DNA from: Streptomyces megasporus
GTDB taxonomy: Bacteria > Actinomycetota > Actinomycetes > Streptomycetales > Streptomycetaceae
Length of the DNA: 64,000 nt
Assembly: GCF_000718985.1 (NCBI RefSeq)
Contig: NZ_JODL01000021.1
Span: forward strand, 1-64,000
Direction: 5' to 3'
Part shown: positions 29,640-36,208 of the stretch, piece by piece
How the letters are laid out: each line of letters opens with the position of its first letter
How positions within the stretch are numbered: the first letter of the stretch is position 1
The notes under the pieces: model-generated
What the model saw: the letters and a program-made list of their open reading frames with translations, nothing else
The model's database searches: none
Told to the model about the DNA's origin: nothing
Position numbers and translations under genes: made by a program

Positions 29640-30021
29640 GGACGGCTCCTCCGCTCGGAAACACCGCCACAGGACATCGCCGGGCGCCTGAACGTGCCAG
29701 GCCATGAGCCGGCACAGATCGCCTCGATCTACCTCCGGTAAGACGAGACGCAGGGCACCGCGCATGCGGCCCAAGACCGGCCCGCACGGCGTCTACGGGC
29801 GACTCGAAGAGCCGGGGCACGTCATGACCCGCGTGCGCGACGAGATCAGCGCTCGCATGCCGACGCCGGAGGAAGCCGCCGTCTTGGAGCTCCTGCCCGG
29901 TGTCCCGGTCCTGGAAGTGCCGCACACCAGCCTCGACCAGGACGGCGTTCCCTTCGAGGTCTCCCGCTACGTGCACCGCGCGGACCAGACCGGATTACTG
30001 TACGAACTGCCCGTCGAGTAG
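29640..30021 (+). pseudogene. Truncated GntR/UTRA-domain regulator
   Basis: Only the effector-binding part of a GntR-HutC regulator survives. PPQDIAGRLNV and EPAQIASIYLR in one frame match the start of a UTRA domain. An in-frame TAG and then a frameshift near 29770 intervene before TGPHGVYGRLEEPGH, which begins the intact tail ISARMPTPEEAAVLELLPG to the stop at 30021. The HTH domain is missing. Family members such as KorSA repress transfer genes in pSAM2-like elements, which fits the integrated-element context. A short translated product from 29761 cannot be excluded. Confidence 0.65.
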
Positions 30022-30033
30022 CCAGGAGTCCGC

Positions 30034-30546
30034 ATGGAAAGCCCGAGAGTCCGCCCGTTCGAGGAAGCCGATCTGCCCGGCACAGCGGCGGCACTGGTGG
30101 AGGTGCACGCGACGGACGGGTATCCCGTCGAAGGGGTCGCCGACCCGGAAGCCTGGCTGCGGTCGGATGACGTGTTGGCTTCCTGGGTGGCAGAGGCCGA
30201 CGACCAGGTCATCGGACATGTGGCAGTGATGAGCCCCAACGGCGAGGACGCCGTGTCTCTCTGGACCCGGCAGAGCGGAGAGAGTCATGAGCGCGTGGCC
30301 GTACTCGGCCGACTCTTCGTGACCAAGAGCGCCCGGAAGCAAGCCCTGGGCGAGAAGCTGATGCGGACCGCGACGACCTACGCGCAGGCCCGTGGACTCC
30401 GCCTGGTGCTCGACGTCATGACGAAGGACACCGCCGCCATACGCCTCTACGAGCGCCTTGGGTGGCGCAGGATCGGCGAGACCACGCACCACTATGGCGA
30501 CGGCCAACAGACCAGCGCCCTTTGCTACGTCTCGCCATCCAGCTAG
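30034..30546 (+). CDS. GNAT-family N-acetyltransferase
   Basis: A 170-residue GNAT protein. The core runs from VRPFEEADLPGTAAALVEVH through VAVLGRLFVTKSARKQALGE, which carries the acetyl-CoA-binding loop, to AAIRLYERLGWRRIGET. It starts 12 nt after the GntR remnant and ATG 30034 follows CAGGAG. The substrate is unknown; GNATs next to GntR regulators are common on actinomycete elements. The stop TAG (30544-30546) lies exactly on the IS630 target TA, and the uninterrupted site would have encoded the same stop. Confidence 0.85.
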   Translation: MESPRVRPFEEADLPGTAAALVEVHATDGYPVEGVADPEAWLRSDDVLASWVAEADDQVIGHVAVMSPNGEDAVSLWTRQSGESHERVAVLGRLFVTKSARKQALGEKLMRTATTYAQARGLRLVLDVMTKDTAAIRLYERLGWRRIGETTHHYGDGQQTSALCYVSPSS

Positions 30547-31634
30547 TCTCCTGAGTCGGGAATTCTGTTCAGATATGCAGCGAGGCGTTCGAGGATCTCG
30601 TCCGCGGTCTTGGTCCACACGTAGGGCCTGGGGTTGGTGTTCCACCTGGCGATCCAGTCGCGGATGTCGCGTTCGAGGGCCTGGACGGAGCGGTGGACGC
30701 CTCGCCGTATCTGTTTGTTGGTCAACTCGGCGAACCACCGCTCCACCAGATTCAGCCAGGACGCCCCGGTGGGGGTGAAGTGCAGGTGAAACCGGGGATG
30801 AGCCAGCAGCCACTTCTTGATCGCGGGGGTCTTGTGGGTGGCGTAGTTGTCCAGCACCAGGTGGATGTCCAGACCGGCGGGCACTTCCTTGTCGAGCTTG
30901 ACCAGGAACTTGTTGAACTCCTCGGCGCGGTGCCGGCGGTGCAGGGAGCCGATCACCTTCCCCGTGGCCACCTCCAGGGCGGCAAAGAGGGTGGTGGTGC
31001 CGGCGCGGACGTAGTCGTGGGTGAGCCGCTGCGGAACTCCCGGCATCATCGGCAGCACCGGCTGGGAGCGGTCCAGCGCCTGGATCTGGCTCTTCTCGTC
31101 CACACAGAACACCAGCGCCCGCTCGGGCGGATCGAGGTAGAGGCCGACCACGTCGTGCACCTTGTCGACGAAGTACGGGTCGGTGGACAGCTTGAAGGTC
31201 TCGGACCGGTGCGGCTGCAGGCCGAAGGCCCGCCAGATCCGCGAGACGGTCGACTGCGACAGACCCATCTCCTTGGCCATGGACCGCGTTGACCAGTGCG
31301 TGGCGTTCCGCGGCGCGGTCTCCAGCGTCTTGGTGACGACCGCGGCGACCTGCTCGTCGCTCACCGATCTGGGGCCTCCAGAGCGCGGCATGTCCCCCAA
31401 TCCGGCGATGCGGTACAGCACGAACCGGGCCCGCCACCGGCCCACCGCATGGGCCGTGGTGCCCAGCCGGGCCGCCACGTCCTTGTTCGTCGCTCCCTCG
31501 GCGCAGGCCAGGATGATCCGGCAGCGCAGCGCCCAGGCCTGCGGGGTGGAACGGCGCCGCACCCAGCCCTCCAGCGCGGCCCGCTCCTCGTCCGTCAGGA
31601 TCAATTCGGCCTTTGGCCGCCCGGTACGCGCCAT
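30543..31634 (-). CDS. IS630-family transposase
   Basis: A 363-residue DDE transposase. The N-terminal helix-turn-helix region (ACAEGATNKDVAARLGTTAH and GLSQSTVSRIWRAFGL) gives paired-type DNA binding. Catalytic residues appear as FCVDEKSQIQA, LVLDNYATHK and WLNLVERWFAE (D, D, E). The length is normal and the frame is uninterrupted, so it is probably active. Its stop TAG is completed by target bases. Codon use resembles other Streptomyces genes. Confidence 0.93.
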   Translation of the reverse strand: MARTGRPKAELILTDEERAALEGWVRRRSTPQAWALRCRIILACAEGATNKDVAARLGTTAHAVGRWRARFVLYRIAGLGDMPRSGGPRSVSDEQVAAVVTKTLETAPRNATHWSTRSMAKEMGLSQSTVSRIWRAFGLQPHRSETFKLSTDPYFVDKVHDVVGLYLDPPERALVFCVDEKSQIQALDRSQPVLPMMPGVPQRLTHDYVRAGTTTLFAALEVATGKVIGSLHRRHRAEEFNKFLVKLDKEVPAGLDIHLVLDNYATHKTPAIKKWLLAHPRFHLHFTPTGASWLNLVERWFAELTNKQIRRGVHRSVQALERDIRDWIARWNTNPRPYVWTKTADEILERLAAYLNRIPDSGD

Positions 31635-31680
31635 GCGCCGAGCCTACACTTCTGAACAGAACTCCTGACTCAGAAGACTA
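30544..31680 (-). mobile_element. IS630-family insertion sequence
   Basis: Inverted ends of 31 bp (30543-30573 and 31651-31681) match at 28 positions; the left end reads CTAGTCTCCTGAGTCGGG. The element proper is 30546-31678, flanked by a TA duplication within CTAG, the known IS630 target. A single transposase fills it. The target is the overlapped stop codons of two convergent genes, both of which remain intact. Confidence 0.88.
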
Positions 31681-32523
31681 GATGATCTGCTGCTGTCCCT
31701 GTTGCGGCTGGTCAAGTTGCTGTTCCCTCATGCGCTGTTCTGCGCGCAGTTTTTCCACAGCGGTGGCAAAGTTTTCGAGGTTTATGGATTCTTCAGCCGC
31801 ATTGTACGGAGCAATACCCAAATCCAAAGCAGTCGCGTGTTCCTCGATACTGTCTGCCGTTTGCTGAAGATTGAAGGCTCTCTCTCGCGGCTTGAAGTAT
31901 CCAGCCGCTGCAGTGATCACCGTAACAGTGAAGCCAAGAGCGATTAGCACTCCCTTTCCGGGTTGAGGCGGATCGTACCAAGCGGTTACTGCGGAGACCC
32001 CTGCCGAGCTAAGGAAAAGTAGCCACTGCATCACGAGATGAACACGCCGATAGTGTCGTGACTCTGCGCGCAACCGGGCTACCTCCGCTGGCAGCCTTTC
32101 CTTATATGATGCCTGTCGGTCGACAGGAGGAGGAGTGCGCCGTCTAGCTTCTAGGATGTGCCACTCCTCAGCCAAAGAAAGCTCAAGAAGGAGCTTCCTG
32201 ACCGGGGTCTTAGCATCTCTCCAGGTTGCAGGTTCAGAGAACTCGGCGATCGCCTGGGCAATAAAGGCGATAACTAAAATCAAGGTAGCGCCGCCGAATA
32301 TTCCGTTAATTGCAGTCGGAGTGTCCGAGTTCAGCCAGACGAGAACCTTTAGACTGACCCAAGTAAGCAGCGTGGCAGCGATGACGATTGGAGTGCCGTA
32401 AAGTCCGGCAATCTGCAGGCGGCGATTTCTGATGCGCTCCTTGAAGTCGGCAATCTCGCGACGATGCTCGATTAGAGCATCAGTGGTTACTGCGGTAACA
32501 ATGGTTCGTGCTGGTCCAGTCAT
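31678..32523 (-). CDS. DUF4231/SLATT-like membrane protein
   Basis: A 281-residue protein with four hydrophobic spans: GTPIVIAATLLTWVSLKVLV (about 44-63), GATLILVIAFIAQAIAEF (about 78-95), VMQWLLFLSSAGVSAVTAWY (near 167-186) and LIALGFTVTVITAAAGYF (near 195-212). The segment YKERLPAEVARLRAESRHYR before the third span, and the helical NLQQTADSIEEHATALDL after the fourth, resemble DUF4231/SLATT proteins. SLATT proteins are predicted pore-forming effectors linked to nucleotide-sensing defence. ATG 32521-32523 has GGGGGAAAG upstream. Its codons are visibly AT-richer than neighbouring genes, suggesting transfer. The family assignment is by resemblance only. Confidence 0.6.
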   Translation of the reverse strand: MTGPARTIVTAVTTDALIEHRREIADFKERIRNRRLQIAGLYGTPIVIAATLLTWVSLKVLVWLNSDTPTAINGIFGGATLILVIAFIAQAIAEFSEPATWRDAKTPVRKLLLELSLAEEWHILEARRRTPPPVDRQASYKERLPAEVARLRAESRHYRRVHLVMQWLLFLSSAGVSAVTAWYDPPQPGKGVLIALGFTVTVITAAAGYFKPRERAFNLQQTADSIEEHATALDLGIAPYNAAEESINLENFATAVEKLRAEQRMREQQLDQPQQGQQQII

Positions 32524-33025
32524 TAGCTACTTTCCCCCCTTCAGCAGGGATCCCAGGAGAGGAGAGCGGATCGTGGTCCCCCGAAGCCAATTACTCATTC
32601 GCGGGTTCAGAGCATCCGGCATGCGTCAGATCATACGGACGCCGAAGAGAGTAAACGATGGTGTTGGCTGAACTGCCGTACAGCAGGCTGGGAGACACCA
32701 CCGGCCTCTCAGAGTCTGTTGTGGGGTGTCATGGAACACTATTGCGCGAAGTTCAAACGCCCACGTGACCGCACCAGATGGCAGACCGCCCGGACGACCC
32801 GTTGGAGCCCTCCCGCACTCATGGCTCTTCGACTCCTGACATCAACGACAGCGCACAGCCATACCCTGGAACGGTCTAGTAGAACAGTAGGAGGCCCCAA
32901 CACCTATGAGTGCACAGCTTCAGTGATCGAACTTACAAGGCAGTGATCGCACCAGTAACTGAGCAGTTTTGGGCCTCCTGAGCCGTTATCGCAGCTAATG
33001 GCCCTCCTGCGGTTGACCCACAGCG
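32524..33025. other. AT-richer gap inside the integrated element
   Basis: No convincing gene. An inverted pair AGGAGGCCC (about 32890) and GGGCCTCCT (about 32971) brackets a short stretch with two CAGTGATCG copies, possibly remnants of a lost element gene. A frame from 32719 to 32946 has no family features. Confidence 0.4.
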
Positions 33026-33682
33026 CTACTCCAACGCCTCGCTCACGGAGGCCGAGTGCTCCGGGCAGTAGACGGGAGGCGCCTTGATGACCATCACTCG
33101 GCCTGCCTCTCCCGGGTATCCGCCCTGCATGGTCTCGACCACCTCCTCCGGGCTATCGCCCATGTCCAGCAGCGTGCACACGGCCTGCCCCTGAGCACCG
33201 AGAGCACCGTCTTCCGCGCGTGCCAGCGACGGTGCCTGTGCCTTGACCGCAGCCGCATAACGAGAGTCCCGCTCGGTTGCCTGCGTCGAGTCGTCTGTCT
33301 CGGGCGACTCGCTGGCCCCGGAAGGCTTTGACGGTACTTCGGGCGTCTCCTCATCGGGGGGTAGCCCGCACTCCTGCCGGCTCGCCGCCACGGTGAACGA
33401 GGCCGCCTGCCCGTTGACCTCTTGGCCGCACACCACCCATGAGTCGTACTCAGGGCCGCTTCGGTACTCCTTCTCCGTGTCTCGGAAGCCGAACAAGACC
33501 CCTGAGTCGCTCAGGGCAGCCTCTGTCTCTCCCTTGGTCCTGCCCACGAAGTTGGCGATAGACGGGCTGGCAGCGACGGTCTCTCGCCCCCCCGTCCTTG
33601 CTGGCACATCGGTGGAGTCCGAGGAGCAGCCCACCAGAGCGGCAAGCGCAGCGGCACAAAGCACGACCGTACGGATGCGCAC
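33026..33682 (-). CDS. Lipoprotein with PASTA-like and DUF732-like segments
   Basis: A 218-residue protein. GTG 33682 starts VRIRTVVLCAAALAALVGC, a signal peptide with a lipobox Cys near residue 19. After a spacer, NFVGRTKGETEAALSDSGV resembles the start of a PASTA module. The C-terminal segment AAVKAQAPSLARAEDGALGA to VYCPEH, with paired cysteines, resembles DUF732 secreted domains of actinobacteria. It is probably exported and anchored to the membrane. It sits at the right end of the tRNA-Phe element. The frame is open upstream to 33826 but lacks a ribosome site. Confidence 0.7.
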   Translation of the reverse strand: MRIRTVVLCAAALAALVGCSSDSTDVPARTGGRETVAASPSIANFVGRTKGETEAALSDSGVLFGFRDTEKEYRSGPEYDSWVVCGQEVNGQAASFTVAASRQECGLPPDEETPEVPSKPSGASESPETDDSTQATERDSRYAAAVKAQAPSLARAEDGALGAQGQAVCTLLDMGDSPEEVVETMQGGYPGEAGRVMVIKAPPVYCPEHSASVSEALE

Positions 33683-34111
33683 AGAGATTCCCCCACCGAA
33701 AATGACCACTAAACCAGCGTGCGCGCACAGTAGCGTGCCATACCAGGGCTTGTCTGGCTCTTGAGGGCTTTGCCCGCATTCCCTTGGGTGTCTGGTTACA
33801 GCTCGACGCCGTACCAGAGCTGACATCTATGCCTGACGCCAACAGCAGTGGACAGGCGCAGACCTGAATGGCGCGCTACGGAGCGGGAGCGCGCCCCGGG
33901 GCGCGGCAGTCCAGCATTGACCGGCGCATCGATCGAACTTGTACGGCGGCGGTCAGGTCGGTCTGTGCGCATCAACCGGGCCGTCACCGGACGCGGCTGA
34001 CGGCAGTCTGACGGCAACGTCAGCGAACGCCGCCGTACGCAGCCGTACGTCATGAGCTGTCAACCTCGGTCGTTGCCGGGCCGGAAGGTGATCCACTCCG
34101 TACGATCAACT
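33683..34111. other. Intergenic segment beside the right attachment site
   Basis: No gene is supported. It contains GTACGGCGGCG (33941-33951) and its inverse CGCCGCCGTAC (34028-34038), plus adjacent CTGACGGCA copies near 33999-34018. Such repeats could be integrase arm-binding sites left after loss of the integrase gene. Confidence 0.4.
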
Positions 34112-34219
34112 CGCCTGAAAAGCGGAAGGTCGCCGGTTCGCCCCCGGCCCCAGCCACCGCAGGAAAGCCCCCGTGCGAGCTCGCTCGCCGGGGGTTCTTC
34201 CGTATCCGAACGCTCTCGG
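34112..34219 (+). repeat. Right attachment-site repeat (partial tRNA-Phe)
   Basis: A copy of the 3' half of tRNA-Phe and its terminator, starting within the anticodon arm. The preceding bases do not form a D arm or acceptor strand, so it is not a functional tRNA. Three substitutions distinguish it from the left copy. Confidence 0.85.
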
Positions 34220-34439
34220 GGACCACATCTTTCCGTCCGGCGGCCCGTATGGCTGCCCCTGCTACCCCAAGACCGAGGCACGCCGGCTACCGCCTGGAGG
34301 CGAGCTGTCGTCCGAATGGGCATTGGCCGAGCACCACGGCCCTGCGGGGAGCGGGCGGCACTGACCACGGTGTGCCCCGGCCACGCCGCCCCCGATCTCC
34401 CGCAACGGCGAAGGAGGGCGGTGTTCGGCGGAGGGCGCG

Positions 34440-34954
34440 TCAGGAAATCCACATCAGTACGGTGTCGCCCTCGCGGGCCGCGGCGGTGAGGAAGCGCCTC
34501 GGCTCCCCGTAGTGCCCGCGCACGTACTCCGGCACGCTCTCCCACCTCGTCCCGGATGGACGGGTACACGTCCGCCTCGGCCGGGTCGGCCGCGCGGACC
34601 TCGCGTGTCAGTGCCTCGAACGGCAGCCCGGCCGGGGACTCCGCCGCGGCGGCCACGCGCTCGGGGACGAGGTGGCGGGGCGGGGTGTGACCACCCGGTC
34701 GCCGGCGCCCGGGATCGCCTCCTCGCCGAAGACGATGTCGACGGGAAGGCGGGGAAGGCGGCGCGCTCCAGCAGGACGCGGATGGCGTCCCGCACCTTGT
34801 CGACGTCCAGGCAGCGGGCCTCCTCGGCGGACGTCTCGGTGCCCCAGGCCGCCTCGCGCAAGGCGAGGACGAACCCATGCGCCCACTCCGAGTCGCCGAG
34901 CATCCACTCGAACTCGTCCGGGGTGAGGCGTGCGTGCTCCCCGATCGCTCCCAT
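34440..34954 (-). pseudogene. DUF1877-family gene with several frameshifts
   Basis: Family blocks appear in order but in different frames. MGAIGEHARLTPDEFEWML to LLERAAFPAFP lies in the first; VDIVFGEEAIPGAGDRVVTP is in a second (shift near 34750); VPERVAAAAESPAGLPFEAL to DVYPSIRDE is in a third (shift near 34670); and VPEYVRGHYGEPRRFLTAAA with stop TGA at 34440 needs another shift near 34540. The intact family is about 165-170 residues. It adjoins the right attachment site. Multiple sequencing errors are an alternative to decay. Confidence 0.65.
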
Positions 34955-35000
34955 GCCGCGAACGGTGGGGGTGGCACCGACAACCACGTCCGGCCGGCCG

Positions 35001-36101
35001 CTACGGGCCGTCGGTCTCGCGTCCGCCCGGGTGACGGTGGCGCCAGACCCAGAAGACGGCGCAGGAGACGATCGCCCAGCCGGCCAGCACCAGGTAGGGC
35101 TGGACGTGCCGGTGGCCGGGGAAGTAGACGGCCGTGTGCTGGGCGTTGACGGAGGCGCCCGGGGGAAGCCAGCGGCCGATCGTGCCCAGGGGCGAGGGCA
35201 GCAGGGGCCAGGAGACGGCGCCTCCGGAGGAGGGGTTGCCGATCAGGACCATCAGGCCCCAGGTGGGGAGCATGGCCCAGCGGCCGATCAGGGTCTGGAA
35301 CATCGTGAAGACCATGCCGGAGGCGAACATGGTCAGGGCCAGGATCATCCAGGAGTGGACGAAGGGGAAGTCGACCGCGCCGAGCCCCCAGTCCACGATG
35401 GCGGTGATGGAGAAGCCTCCGAGCAGGGAGTACGCGGCCGTGAAGGCGATCCGCTCGGGCGGGTTCAGTGCCTTGGCGTTGACGCTGAGCTGGATGGCGC
35501 CGATGAAGCCGGCGACCACCGCCGCGAGGGTGACGTAGAACAGGGCCAGGCCGCGCGGGTCGCCCGGGTCCAGCGGTTTGACGTCCCGCACCGTGACTCG
35601 CAGCCCGGTCTCCTCGCCCACGGCCCGGGCGGCCTGCGTCAGCAGCTCGGCGACGGAGGCGCCGGACGCGCCGGAGACGTTCAGCACCGGCCGTTCCCGA
35701 TCGAGGTCGGCGGGGACGAGAAGGACGGCGAAGACCTTCTGGGCCTCCAGGGCGTCCTCGGCCGCCGCGCGAGTGGGGTACTCGTGCAGTTCCAGGGAGG
35801 AACGCAGGTCCTCGCTCATGGCGTCCGCGAAGACCTCCGCCCGCTCCTCGTGCGCCGCGGTGTGGCCGACGACCGCGACGGGGATGCGGCGCGGGGTGGG
35901 GTCGGCCATGGCGTAGGTGTACGAACCCGCGAAGAGCCCGGCCGCCGCACCGATGATCAGCACCAGCACGGTGGCGGGCAGGAAGGGCGACTCCTTGAAA
36001 CGCCCCCACCACCGGGACACGGTTCCACCGTGGGCACGGGCATCATGTGAGTCGGGCGTACCGCGCGGACCGTGCGAGAGGGGGTGGCGCTGGTCGCTCA
36101 T
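35001..36101 (-). CDS. YhgE/Pip-like (ABC-2-type) membrane protein
   Basis: A 366-residue protein starting MSDQRHPLSHGPRG (an upstream in-frame start at 36134 is less likely). A first span, FLPATVLVLIIGAAAGLFAGSY, is followed by an extracytoplasmic domain of about 130 residues. Five further C-terminal spans then follow (VTLAAVVAGFIGAIQLS to VLAGWAIVSCAVFWVW). This topology is that of YhgE/Pip and ABC-2 transporter permeases, also labelled DUF3533. Function is unknown; export of a lipid or peptide is possible. It is divergent from hrpA. Confidence 0.75.
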   Translation of the reverse strand: MSDQRHPLSHGPRGTPDSHDARAHGGTVSRWWGRFKESPFLPATVLVLIIGAAAGLFAGSYTYAMADPTPRRIPVAVVGHTAAHEERAEVFADAMSEDLRSSLELHEYPTRAAAEDALEAQKVFAVLLVPADLDRERPVLNVSGASGASVAELLTQAARAVGEETGLRVTVRDVKPLDPGDPRGLALFYVTLAAVVAGFIGAIQLSVNAKALNPPERIAFTAAYSLLGGFSITAIVDWGLGAVDFPFVHSWMILALTMFASGMVFTMFQTLIGRWAMLPTWGLMVLIGNPSSGGAVSWPLLPSPLGTIGRWLPPGASVNAQHTAVYFPGHRHVQPYLVLAGWAIVSCAVFWVWRHRHPGGRETDGP

Positions 36102-36208
36102 GCGCCTCACCCTAGCCAGACAAATGCCCCACAAGACCGCATAGCGCCCGAAGGTCCCGGTGAATTGATTCGCTCGGCACTCGGCGCGGGTGCGATCCTG
36201 GAGTCCGT

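Larger units (their letters stand above)
29481..34219. mobile_element. Cryptic integrated element at tRNA-Phe (att to att)
   Basis: Direct repeats of 108 bp bound the segment (29481-29588 and 34112-34219) with an offset of 4631 bp. The left copy completes a functional tRNA-Phe; the right copy lacks the tRNA 5' half. This is the product of site-specific integration into a tRNA gene, as with actinomycete integrative conjugative elements (pMEA100 uses tRNA-Phe). The cargo is a GntR remnant, a GNAT enzyme, an IS630 element, a SLATT-like protein and a lipoprotein. Integrase, excisionase, replication and transfer genes are absent, so the element is a decayed relic or mobilised by another element. 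Parts are AT-richer than the surroundings. Confidence 0.75.

Noticed and set aside
29736..30021. An intact GntR regulator
   Set aside because: The HTH domain is absent and the UTRA domain spans a stop codon and a frameshift.
32719..32946. A 75-codon plus-strand frame in the integrated element
   Set aside because: No ribosome site, no family resemblance and no codon bias supports it.
34112..34155. A second tRNA-Phe gene
   Set aside because: Only the 3' half is present; the preceding bases do not complete the D arm or acceptor stem, so it is an attachment-site remnant.
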